DNA of 14,722 bases from Anaerolineaceae bacterium UBA4781. Its GTDB lineage: Bacteria; Chloroflexota; Anaerolineae; Anaerolineales; Anaerolineaceae. Position 1 is the first letter of the stretch. Every line of letters starts with the position of its first letter. The stretch spans positions 12,342 through 27,063 of the forward strand of contig DHHD01000017.1 of NCBI GenBank assembly GCA_002403105.1, written 5' to 3'. Positions 7,569 through 14,279 of the stretch are shown here, piece after piece. Under the pieces are notes generated by a model that was given only the letters and a program-made list of their open reading frames with translations, was not told the origin of the DNA and made no database searches. The translations under genes and the position numbers were made by a program.

Positions 7569-8882
7569 TTACCGTAGTGGGGAAATCGCTTTGAAGATGG
7601 TCATTATTGTTGGCCAAACTGTTGCGAAGTCCGAGTTCCCTTGCCATCCACCAACCAAACCAGACATGCTGGCTGCCCAGGCACTACCAAATACCTGGAT
7701 CAAACCAACTACGATGGAAATCACTACAACTGCTTTCCATCCACCAAATTTGTTGGCGAATACTGCAGTTACCGCCGCATCAAAGAAGACCGGAACGAAA
7801 CCCGGGATGATGAGGATTGGGTTTTTGGTTGCGATCAGGGTGATGATACCAATTGCCTCACCAATTGCGCAGAACACAAAGCCAGCAATAACGGAATTTG
7901 GTGAATACGGCGCGATCGCCATTCCATCAACACCAACCACTGCACCTGGCAGAAGTTTTTCAGAAATACCGTTGAACGCTACAGCCAATTCAGCTACGAA
8001 CATGCGCACACCGGTAAGGATGATGGTGACGTACACACCGAATGACAGGTCGAGCAGCAATACCTGGATGAAATATTTGAAGGTGAATCCCTCAAAACCA
8101 AGAGCTGCTGGTCCAAGCCAAACGAGGATCGGGGTGAAGAAGATAACCATAACCAGTGGCACCGCAACGATATTATCCGAGAAAATATTGAGCCAACCAG
8201 GAAGCTTTAGATTATCAATGTTCTCTTTTTCAGGATCGCCAAACAGGTGAGCAACTTTCCAAGCGACCCAGTTCATAAAGTGCTGTTGATGGGCAACTGT
8301 AAAGCCGGCACCATTGGTGATGATTTCAGTAGGTTTAATGAGAATACTGGCACCAATTGTCCAATACACACTCACTATAACTGCAGAAATGATGATCGTT
8401 GGCCACTGTGGAAGCTGGAAGAAATACCAGACCAACCAGGTCATCAAGGCTGAATGCAAGAACATGATATGACCGGTCAGGAACAGTGCGCGTAAATGAG
8501 TGATCTTTCGTAGAGCAACCAATAAAATATTGATCAAGAAAGCCAGCACCATTACATAGCCGATCCATGAGATTAATTCTGGGATCTGCTCTGCAGCAGC
8601 AGCTTGAACAGCTGGATAGGTTGTATATGGGTCAATGATAACGCCCTCAATACCCAGAACATCTTTCATGCCGACGATGATAGGTCGGAATGTTGCTGTG
8701 ATCTGTCCGGAACCGGTTGTAAGGATCAGCACGCCAACTGCGGTTTTAACAAATCCAGAAAGAACACGGGTGAAAGGTTTTTTAAGCGCAATTAAACCAA
8801 TGGCTGCTACCAAACCGAGCAAAAGTGCCGGTTGTGCCATGAATGCACTGAAACCATCAAAAATCTTAGTAAATGCCTCCAT
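7569..8882 (-). CDS. ulaA: PTS ascorbate-type EIIC permease, first copy (UlaA family)
   Basis: This 437-residue membrane permease forms the transport channel of an ascorbate-type PTS with UlaB and UlaC. Motifs shared with the second copy are MAQPALLLG with ALKKPF (15-37), TGHIMF (136-141), AHQQH (197-201), GVDGMAIAPYSPNSVI (317-332), IIPGFVPVFFDAAVTAVFA (358-376) and GGWQGNSDFATVWP (411-424). The hydrophobic pattern covers the whole chain. It is followed by ulaB, in the E. coli ulaA-ulaB-ulaC order, so this is probably the cognate EIIC. The ATG at 8882 has a strong AAGGAGT site. It lies 101 bp after the phosphotriesterase-family gene. Ascorbate is the reference substrate of the family, but other lactones or pentoses handled by UlaA relatives cannot be excluded. 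Confidence 0.95.
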   Translation of the reverse strand: MEAFTKIFDGFSAFMAQPALLLGLVAAIGLIALKKPFTRVLSGFVKTAVGVLILTTGSGQITATFRPIIVGMKDVLGIEGVIIDPYTTYPAVQAAAAEQIPELISWIGYVMVLAFLINILLVALRKITHLRALFLTGHIMFLHSALMTWLVWYFFQLPQWPTIIISAVIVSVYWTIGASILIKPTEIITNGAGFTVAHQQHFMNWVAWKVAHLFGDPEKENIDNLKLPGWLNIFSDNIVAVPLVMVIFFTPILVWLGPAALGFEGFTFKYFIQVLLLDLSFGVYVTIILTGVRMFVAELAVAFNGISEKLLPGAVVGVDGMAIAPYSPNSVIAGFVFCAIGEAIGIITLIATKNPILIIPGFVPVFFDAAVTAVFANKFGGWKAVVVISIVVGLIQVFGSAWAASMSGLVGGWQGNSDFATVWPTIMTIFKAISPLR

Positions 8883-8983
8883 TTAATTACTCCTTTTTAA
8901 TTTACTTACTGTATACCTTTAAAAATATTCTTCAAGATAGCAACTGTTTCACTCTCGTAAATTCTTTTCCACCTCCTCCTTGT

Positions 8984-9949
8984 TTATTTTTTGAACGTAA
9001 ATAATCGCGCAGGATTATTTACCAAAATATCTTCGATCACACTTTCTGATACGCCTTCTTCTCTCAATCTGGGTACGAATTCGATCAGGTCATAATCAAT
9101 TCCGGTACCTGCGCCATAAGCGATTTGGTATGATTTCTTTCCTGAGTCTGTGGAGAGAGTAATATTTTTTTGATAGCCAGCTTTGATCATTTCCTTGATC
9201 AATTCGATACGGAAGCGATCAGGCCAATACTTCACGCGATAACCGCCATCATAGCTGAAGCTGGCACCCAGTGCCGCAATCTTCTTGTGATACCAAGCAT
9301 CTGGAATTCTCTGAACATGACCGATAATGATCTGTTCAGGTTTTACACCCAATTTGAGAAACCATTGCACCTGTTCAAGCGCCATCGTTCCATGAGAGGT
9401 ATGTGTATTGATCACTGCACCGGTCTCTTTGGCTGCAATAGCTGCCGCTTTGATCTCTTTTTCTTCAAATGGCGTGATCATGCCATAAGAGGTACCAACC
9501 TTAATGCAACCAGCTTTCGCTTTGCTGCGTTTGACGATGGGGCCCATATAATCATGTTCGTCAATTCCTTCTTCAATTTCGGCGATGATAAGATCAGCTA
9601 TCTCTTCGACTGAATATCGTACAACCCAATGAACAACTTTGTCGTAAACATGGCTGGCATGAAAACCGGTGGTTACAATGAGGTTCAAACCGGGAAGCTG
9701 TTTATTAACATCCAATAATTTAACAATGTCGCGACCAACCCCGATCGGGTTGCAGTCAACGATGGTTTTACCGCCAGCCGCCATGAATCGGGTAGCTTCT
9801 TGAACTGCTTTATCCACATCAGGAAGCCGCATATCTTCGCCATGCAGAGCTACTTCAGCTCCACCAATACGAATTAAATGTTCGTGGGTATTTGTAACAC
9901 CCATTTCTTTTGGATCAACATCACCGTGAATTGTTCGAATGAATGCCAT
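8984..9949 (-). CDS. Phosphotriesterase-family metal hydrolase, probable sugar-lactone-phosphate lactonase
   Basis: This 321-residue amidohydrolase (TIM barrel) has a complete binuclear metal site: H22 and H24 in THEHL (21-25), the Lys normally carbamylated at K150 (GCIKVG), H183 (NTHTS), H211 (IGHVQR) and D268 (STDSG). It ends with NNPARLF, typical of the family. After the last ligand comes KKSYQIAYGAGTGIDY (271-286). This Lys/Arg-S-Y, Gly-rich form resembles, from memory, the subgroup that hydrolyses phosphorylated furanose lactones, not organophosphates. It is the first gene of a ula-type operon that shows no UlaG lactonase in the window. I therefore infer that it opens L-ascorbate-6-phosphate, or a related lactone phosphate, to the acid used by UlaD. 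The start at 9949 has an AAGGGA site. The family is firm; the substrate is inference. Confidence 0.8.
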   Translation of the reverse strand: MAFIRTIHGDVDPKEMGVTNTHEHLIRIGGAEVALHGEDMRLPDVDKAVQEATRFMAAGGKTIVDCNPIGVGRDIVKLLDVNKQLPGLNLIVTTGFHASHVYDKVVHWVVRYSVEEIADLIIAEIEEGIDEHDYMGPIVKRSKAKAGCIKVGTSYGMITPFEEKEIKAAAIAAKETGAVINTHTSHGTMALEQVQWFLKLGVKPEQIIIGHVQRIPDAWYHKKIAALGASFSYDGGYRVKYWPDRFRIELIKEMIKAGYQKNITLSTDSGKKSYQIAYGAGTGIDYDLIEFVPRLREEGVSESVIEDILVNNPARLFTFKK

Positions 9950-10006
9950 AGGTAGTTTCCCTTTTCTGATTTATTAATGTTTTATAAGAAATATCTATCA
10001 ATGCTT

Positions 10007-10035
10007 ATTCTATTTTCATTTCAAATTTTATTCAA
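10007..10035 (-). promoter_or_regulatory. Promoter of the ula-type operon
   Basis: On the minus strand TTGAAT (10035-10030) and TAGAAT (10012-10007) are separated by exactly 17 bp, which puts the start of transcription near 10000, about 50 nt before the ATG at 9949. The near-palindrome at 10052-10065 lies just upstream of the -35. A degenerate, inverted version (ACATATTTTCAT, 10035-10046) overlaps the upstream edge of the -35. Confidence 0.6.
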
Positions 10036-10049
10036 CATATTTTCATATA

Positions 10050-10070
10050 AATGAACATATGTGCAGGAGA
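10050..10070. repeat. 21-bp repeat, copy 1: putative SorC-family operator
   Basis: This 21-bp segment is identical to 10161-10181. Its core TGAACATATGTGCA (10052-10065) is a near-perfect palindrome, TGnACATATGTnCA, as expected for a dimeric or tetrameric regulator. It sits just upstream of the ula -35, on the side suited to activation or to a looping repressor. Sequence similarity to copy 2 extends weakly about 15 bp further upstream. Confidence 0.65.
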
Positions 10071-10121
10071 GTAATTTCTAATAAAAGCTCTCTTTGATCG
10101 TGTATTTAATATGTTTCCGTA

Positions 10122-10150
10122 TTGAGATTTTGATGATTATGCATTACAAT
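10122..10150 (+). promoter_or_regulatory. Promoter of the HAD-sorC operon
   Basis: TTGAGA (10122-10127) and TACAAT (10145-10150) are spaced by exactly 17 bp, giving a start near 10157. The second near-palindrome (10163-10176) then lies at about +6 to +19, a classic repressor position, and implies autoregulation by the downstream SorC protein. Confidence 0.6.
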
Positions 10151-10160
10151 ATTTCGTAAC

Positions 10161-10181
10161 AATGAACATATGTGCAGGAGA
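10161..10181. repeat. 21-bp repeat, copy 2: putative SorC-family operator overlapping the ribosome site
   Basis: This is the exact second copy of the 21-bp element at 10050-10070, in the same orientation with a 111-bp period. The palindromic core is at 10163-10176. The element ends in GCAGGAG, the Shine-Dalgarno of the HAD gene whose ATG is at 10193. A bound regulator would therefore sit right after the transcription start and next to the ribosome site. Confidence 0.65.
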
Positions 10182-10192
10182 TTATTTTTACA

Positions 10193-10870
10193 ATGAAGAA
10201 TATTTTTTTCTCTGAGTACGGCATTATTTGGGATATGGATGGTGTATTGATCGATACCGCAGATGCGCATTACCAAGCATGGAAAGAGATTCTCTCTCAA
10301 TATGGTGTCGATTTTTCTCGCAATTATTTTAACGATACTTTTGGAATTAACGATCACAGCCTCATTATGGAAGTGATCTACCCTAAACCTACAGATATGG
10401 TGATCGAAGAGATTTCAATGCAAAAAGAAAAACTATATCGTACCGAAATAAAAAAGACATTAAGAGTATACCCCGGGGTCAAGGAAATCCTTGGAGTATG
10501 CCAGGCGCATGGATTCAAACAGGCTCTTGATTCGTCTGCACCACAGGAAAATATTGATGCAGCAATGGAAATTAGTGGATTGCGGCCATATTTTGATCAC
10601 ATTATTTCAACAGATGGCATGCCCAGTAAAAAATTTCCGGATGCTTACCTGGCAGCAGCGACCGCCTTCCATCTGGCACCTGATCATTGTCTTGTAGTTG
10701 AGGATAGTATTCTTGGTGTTGAAGGTGCAAAGAAAGCCGGAATGACCTGCATCGCGGTTGCCAGCACTCATCCTCAAGATCGTCTGCAACAAGCTGATTT
10801 GGTTGTTTCATCGATCGAGAAGTTAAATATAATTACATTCCAGAATTTAATAGGAATGCAAGAGGGATAA
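10193..10870 (+). CDS. HAD-superfamily hydrolase, beta-phosphoglucomutase-like
   Basis: This 225-residue subfamily I HAD enzyme is most likely a sugar-phosphate phosphatase or phosphomutase. The nucleophile motif is DMDGVLIDT with D14 and D16. An alpha-helical cap follows (about 22-88). Motif II is S114 in LDSSAP, motif III is K146/K147 in PSKKFPD, and motif IV is E170 and D171 in VVEDSILGVEGAKKAGM. The general layout (DMDGVL..T...H...W, YPG, VEDS.LGV.GA..AGM) is that of beta-phosphoglucomutase relatives. The motif III stretch SKKFPD differs from the usual KPxPD. The ATG at 10193 is preferred over the upstream in-frame GTG at 10172, because that GTG lies inside the operator/Shine-Dalgarno repeat. 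The regulator gene follows after 3 bp. A role in dephosphorylating a pathway intermediate or toxic sugar phosphate is inferred. Confidence 0.85.
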   Translation: MKNIFFSEYGIIWDMDGVLIDTADAHYQAWKEILSQYGVDFSRNYFNDTFGINDHSLIMEVIYPKPTDMVIEEISMQKEKLYRTEIKKTLRVYPGVKEILGVCQAHGFKQALDSSAPQENIDAAMEISGLRPYFDHIISTDGMPSKKFPDAYLAAATAFHLAPDHCLVVEDSILGVEGAKKAGMTCIAVASTHPQDRLQQADLVVSSIEKLNIITFQNLIGMQEG

Positions 10871-10873
10871 AAT

Positions 10874-11824
10874 ATGTCAAGAGAATATAACGATCTGCTT
10901 TTTCAAGTGGCAAGGTTGTACTATGAGCAAGAAAAGACCCAGGCTGAAATTGGTTATATTATTCATTCCTCCCGGCCAACAGTCTCGCGACTTTTAAAAG
11001 AAGCGCGCGAAAAGGGAATAGTAGATATCAAACTCAACTACCCCTTTGAACGAGATTTCGGCCTTGAAGAGGAATTTCAAAAATATTTTTCCTTAAAAGA
11101 AGTACGTATCCTCAAATCGTACAACCAAAAAACCGAAGAGGTTCTGAAAGGATTAGGGTTTTTTGCTGCGGAGTATTTGGATTCTCTCATCGTAGATGGC
11201 GACATCATTTCTTGTTCTTACGGAAGAACCGTTGCCAGTACCGTTCAAGCACTTCATCCTGATCGTAAATTAAATATCACAGTGGTTCAAATGATTGGAG
11301 CATTGGGTGTTGAGAATCCTTTTATCGATGGACCTGATCTGGTTCGTTTGTTGAGCGATAAATACGGAGGAAAATATTGTTACTTGTTAGCTCCTCTGGT
11401 TGTTAGTGATAGAAATGCAAAGGAATCTCTTATAAAGCATTTTCGCTACCAGGAAGCCATCAAATTATCACAATCTGCCAGAATTGGTTTGTGTGGAATT
11501 GGTGGTATGAATGAAGAAACACCCAGCCCGATCTGGACGAATTATCTCAGCCATCATGAGTGGGAAGATCTCCGAAAATTTGGTGCAATTGGTCATATGG
11601 GAGCATATTTCTATGATGAAAATGGAAAAATTATAGATGCTGACATTAATGAAAGGGTCATTGGTCTTGGATTAGATCTTCAAAAAGAAATTCCATTCAT
11701 GATTGCTGTTGCTGGTGGAGAAAGTAAAGCCTTATCTATTCGAGCTGCTCTAACTGGAAGGTATATGAATATTCTGGTCACCGATGATTCAGCCGCAAGA
11801 AAGATTCTTGAATTATCACGTTGA
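10874..11824 (+). CDS. SorC/DeoR-family transcriptional regulator
   Basis: This 316-residue sugar-responsive DNA-binding protein has a helix-turn-helix at about 14-46 (EKTQAEIGYIIHSSRPTVSRLL) and a C-terminal SorC-type effector domain with a phosphosugar-isomerase-like fold. That domain shows CSYGRTVAST (114-123), QMIGALG (139-145), GIGGM (208-212) and VAGGESKALSIRAAL (279-293). The full length is typical of the family. These regulators usually bind a phosphorylated sugar and act as tetramers on paired operators. The gene is co-transcribed with the HAD gene (3 bp gap, ribosome site GAGGG inside the HAD end). It lies near the divergent control region with two identical near-palindromes, so control of both promoters is the natural inference. 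Its effector is probably an intermediate of the ula-type pathway. It converges with the aldolase-like gene 15 bp away. Confidence 0.92.
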   Translation: MSREYNDLLFQVARLYYEQEKTQAEIGYIIHSSRPTVSRLLKEAREKGIVDIKLNYPFERDFGLEEEFQKYFSLKEVRILKSYNQKTEEVLKGLGFFAAEYLDSLIVDGDIISCSYGRTVASTVQALHPDRKLNITVVQMIGALGVENPFIDGPDLVRLLSDKYGGKYCYLLAPLVVSDRNAKESLIKHFRYQEAIKLSQSARIGLCGIGGMNEETPSPIWTNYLSHHEWEDLRKFGAIGHMGAYFYDENGKIIDADINERVIGLGLDLQKEIPFMIAVAGGESKALSIRAALTGRYMNILVTDDSAARKILELSR

Positions 11825-11839
11825 TAAGATATTCGCATA

Positions 11840-12478
11840 CTATTGATGAATCAATCTTTCACGTGCAGATATCTCGCTTAATCTTTCCAATATTTCTATG
11901 CGATCAATAAGATCATTCATTGATTGACCCCATGCTAGTAATCCGATGGAACGTATAAAGAGGGAGTGCTTTTCATTCAGTGTATCTTCCAACTCAATAT
12001 CTTCCAATTCCGCAATATCCACATAGGCGAGCAATCTATTGGCATCCACCAAAATATCCGGCTCTGGTTTTTGCATCCGATTTGCCAAAACAGTAATCCA
12101 TGGTAGCTGGCATAGCACAACAGCATTTGCATCTGAATTATTGTAAATCGCACGATGCCATTGAACATGAAAAGGAAGATCTCCGTTTTTTGAATCAATT
12201 TCTTTTTTAATCGATTCACTCAGAAGTGATTCTTCATTTAATCTACAGATTGGTATTTCTCTCGGTGTGATAATGAATTTTCCACCACTCGTTCTTAAAG
12301 AGACTTCACCAAGGGTTCCGGCAAAAAAACCTTTGTTATCCATAACCAATGCCGCCTCAACGAATTCTTTGAGGATCACACGCGATACAACCGCATTGCG
12401 TGTGATCCTTTGAGTTTTCGTGGGTGGATTTACAAAATTTACAACGCTCCACGTAATTTTCTGGAATTGTTTTAGCAT
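11840..12478 (-). CDS. Degenerate class II aldolase/adducin-like protein lacking the zinc site
   Basis: The 212-residue protein follows the class II aldolase fold in outline: GTLGEVSLR (54-62) for the usual G-N-V-S-x-R, IITPREIP (69-76) for the ITPSG region, WHRAIYNNSDANAVV (107-121) for the H-x-x-IY-x-x-R-P-D-x-x-A-V-V block, and a C-terminal helix IDRIEILERLSEI (191-203). The metal site is gone. The HTH motif reads LCQ (L122, C123, Q124), the third His (usually SHG) is I178 in RSIG, and the acidic residue before the first block appears to be H104. Residues 1-30 and 136-170 do not match anything I recognise. The frame is intact, so it is not a pseudogene but perhaps a pseudoenzyme, scaffold or regulator. 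It is last in its operon, 21 bp after the oxidoreductase gene. The fold assignment is moderately sure; the function is unknown. Confidence 0.65.
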   Translation of the reverse strand: MLKQFQKITWSVVNFVNPPTKTQRITRNAVVSRVILKEFVEAALVMDNKGFFAGTLGEVSLRTSGGKFIITPREIPICRLNEESLLSESIKKEIDSKNGDLPFHVQWHRAIYNNSDANAVVLCQLPWITVLANRMQKPEPDILVDANRLLAYVDIAELEDIELEDTLNEKHSLFIRSIGLLAWGQSMNDLIDRIEILERLSEISARERLIHQ

Positions 12479-12499
12479 AATCGTTTACCTGATTATGAA

Positions 12500-13804
12500 C
12501 TAGACATATCCTAACTTTTGATCCTGCAACCATCTTAAATGATAAATGGTCTGATTTTCATTCAGTTCCACGTCGGAATACTGTAAAGGTTGACCTTGTT
12601 TTATATCTTTTAATATGGTCGCCCCAACAGTTAAACCCAATGGAACCAAACCTTCTTTTCTGGCAATTTCAGCTTTCTCAATACTACCATACACCGTATA
12701 ACCGCCAAGATAGTCGACCTTTTCACCTGCTTTTAAATCGCGCTTGGCCATTGTGATCGTCTCCGCAACAGGTGCTTGATGGGTTGCCAAAGTTTCTTCC
12801 TTATAGAAAAAAGCACGAAGAATAGAGATGGGTGCTTCCAGATTTGCCATATGATAGGGTCTGTAGAGAGCCCAATATTTGCCATGATTGTTCACATGCA
12901 GATAATTGAGATCTGCGATGATCTTGGGCTGATCGGTGGTTATGATCACAAAAACTCCGGGGGCGATCCTGCCCATGGCATAATCGACTGCTCGACGTGT
13001 TTTTAAAATTCCACCATCTTCTTTTGGGCAGAATATCCTAGGTAGATCGGCAACTTCAGCACTTGGGCCATACGCACCTCGAATTTCTGGTTCGTAGCCG
13101 GTTCCGTTTGCCATGGCTGTCATCTCCGCCATTGTCTTCGTTCCATCTTCAAAAGCTGCCAGCATTTTCGGATTCATATTCTGGGCTTTGGCTGATTTGG
13201 CAACCGTGTCAGGATTCGCCTGTGGATGCAAAGGATTGTTTTTTCCTTTTCCAATACACACGATTTCAAAACCCAGAGTCGTTGCGAAATCATATAACTC
13301 TTTCACAGATCCGGGTTCATCACCTGCAATAAGGGTATATACAACACCAGCCGCTTCTGCCATTTTTGTCAATTGGTATCCGATCACAACATCGGTTTCC
13401 ACATTCATGTTCACTACGGATTTTCTGGCTAAAATGGCATCGTGGCAGAATTTGGCACCCACCTCAGGAATACCTGTCGATTCGACAACGACATCCAGGT
13501 TTGGAATTTCTACGATCATGTCTGCAGTGTGGCAAGCAATGCGTTTTCCATTCTCAATTGCATGAGCTGCACTTTCTGGATTATTATCGTTTTTAACGAG
13601 AAGATTCTTATCAACGCTAGCTTCTTGATAGGCTTCATAAGCGCGGTCTTTGCGCACATCGGCTACAGCGACAACTTTCATCCCTTGCATTTTTTCTATT
13701 TGGCTGATCAACCCTGTGCCCATCTGACCAGCACCCAGCAGCCCAATGCAAATTGGTCTTTTATTGTCTTTTTCAAATTTTTCCAGCATTTGTTTAAAGG
13801 ACAT
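12500..13804 (-). CDS. Homoserine-dehydrogenase-like NAD(P) oxidoreductase with C-terminal SAF-like region
   Basis: The 434-residue protein has an N-terminal Rossmann fold with GLLGAGQMGTGL (21-32), an acidic strand end VVAVADVRKDRA (44-55) and VVVESTGIPEVGAK (105-118). The middle resembles the homoserine dehydrogenase catalytic region (VVNMNVETDVVIG, about 130-142; GDEPGSVKELYDF, 161-173). Residues about 345-415 (ITMAKRDLKAGEKVD, then LTVGATILKDIKQGQPL) look like a SAF domain, the AFP/FlgA-like fold. From memory this is the architecture called predicted homoserine dehydrogenase with SAF domain (COG4091). No true homoserine pathway gene is nearby. It follows glucitol-type PTS genes (14 bp after the EIIA gene), so oxidation of a PTS-delivered polyol or sugar phosphate is an inference. 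GGAGGA precedes the ATG at 13804. Confidence 0.8.
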   Translation of the reverse strand: MSFKQMLEKFEKDNKRPICIGLLGAGQMGTGLISQIEKMQGMKVVAVADVRKDRAYEAYQEASVDKNLLVKNDNNPESAAHAIENGKRIACHTADMIVEIPNLDVVVESTGIPEVGAKFCHDAILARKSVVNMNVETDVVIGYQLTKMAEAAGVVYTLIAGDEPGSVKELYDFATTLGFEIVCIGKGKNNPLHPQANPDTVAKSAKAQNMNPKMLAAFEDGTKTMAEMTAMANGTGYEPEIRGAYGPSAEVADLPRIFCPKEDGGILKTRRAVDYAMGRIAPGVFVIITTDQPKIIADLNYLHVNNHGKYWALYRPYHMANLEAPISILRAFFYKEETLATHQAPVAETITMAKRDLKAGEKVDYLGGYTVYGSIEKAEIARKEGLVPLGLTVGATILKDIKQGQPLQYSDVELNENQTIYHLRWLQDQKLGYV

Positions 13805-13818
13805 TCTGTATCCTCCAA

Positions 13819-14190
13819 TTAATCTTTTTCATTCTTCACAATTTTGAATTCAAGTCCAACTTTAATTTCTGGGACTTCCTTTAATTCAACATTCACATCC
13901 CCAGGGAGTCGGGCTTCTATCTCACCATTAAATTTCAATATTAAATGGCCTAAATTCGCCAGGTTTGTATTGGCTACATCACCAATCGACAATATCTTGA
14001 ATTGTTCATCCCCAAGAAAGATGGTATCGCCAATTTCAAGTGGCTCGACTAGTTCACTGGCATCATGGATGATTGAAAATTCCACCAGCTCTTCAGGCGC
14101 ATTCTTTCCAAAAAACACCAGGATGCCTGCCTGTTTAAACTCATCAACCAATGGACCTATCGAGATGACTTTTCCTTGATATTTGATCAT
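13819..14190 (-). CDS. PTS glucitol/sorbitol-type EIIA component (SrlB/GutB family)
   Basis: This 123-residue soluble phosphocarrier has the length of E. coli SrlB and matches it over the whole chain: LVFFGKNAPEELVEFSIIH (24-42), ELVEPLEIGD (46-55), IGDVANTNLANLGHLILKFNG (69-89) and LPGDVNVE (95-102). The likely phosphohistidine is H42 in FSIIHDASEL, which fits the FIH site of SrlB. It would take phosphate from HPr and hand it to the EIIB encoded by the next upstream gene in the operon. The ribosome site is AAGAAGGA. An 89-bp gap separates it from the EIIB gene; I see no coding potential there. The family is clear. Sorbitol itself need not be the substrate, since no sorbitol-6-phosphate dehydrogenase is visible in the window. 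Confidence 0.92.
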   Translation of the reverse strand: MIKYQGKVISIGPLVDEFKQAGILVFFGKNAPEELVEFSIIHDASELVEPLEIGDTIFLGDEQFKILSIGDVANTNLANLGHLILKFNGEIEARLPGDVNVELKEVPEIKVGLEFKIVKNEKD

Positions 14191-14279
14191 GGTCCAATCC
14201 TTCTTAAAATCGAAAACGAACCTCCATTACTTTTTCTAACGGAAGTTAATTTCGAAAAATGTTAATGAACTTATGCAGA

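Noticed and set aside
7591..8250. A 219-codon open frame on the plus strand within the first ulaA
   Set aside because: It is antisense to a highly conserved EIIC permease, is rich in Pro/Thr/Ser as expected of an antisense frame, and has no ribosome site or domain.
10065..10094. Inverted repeat AGGAGAG/CTCTCTT near the first operator copy
   Set aside because: It lies upstream of both predicted transcription starts, includes one G-T pair and has a 16-nt loop, so it would not normally be transcribed as a hairpin.
10172..10192. In-frame GTG start adding seven residues to the HAD protein
   Set aside because: The GTG lies inside the operator repeat and directly before its own AGGAG, which is the ribosome site for the ATG at 10193. 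The ATG also gives the usual short N-terminus before the DxD motif.
11842..11855. Short palindrome ATTGATGAATCAAT at the convergent gene ends as a shared terminator
   Set aside because: The two arms are separated by only 2 nt, which cannot close as a hairpin loop without opening pairs, and there is no T-run on either side. It also lies within the aldolase-like coding sequence.
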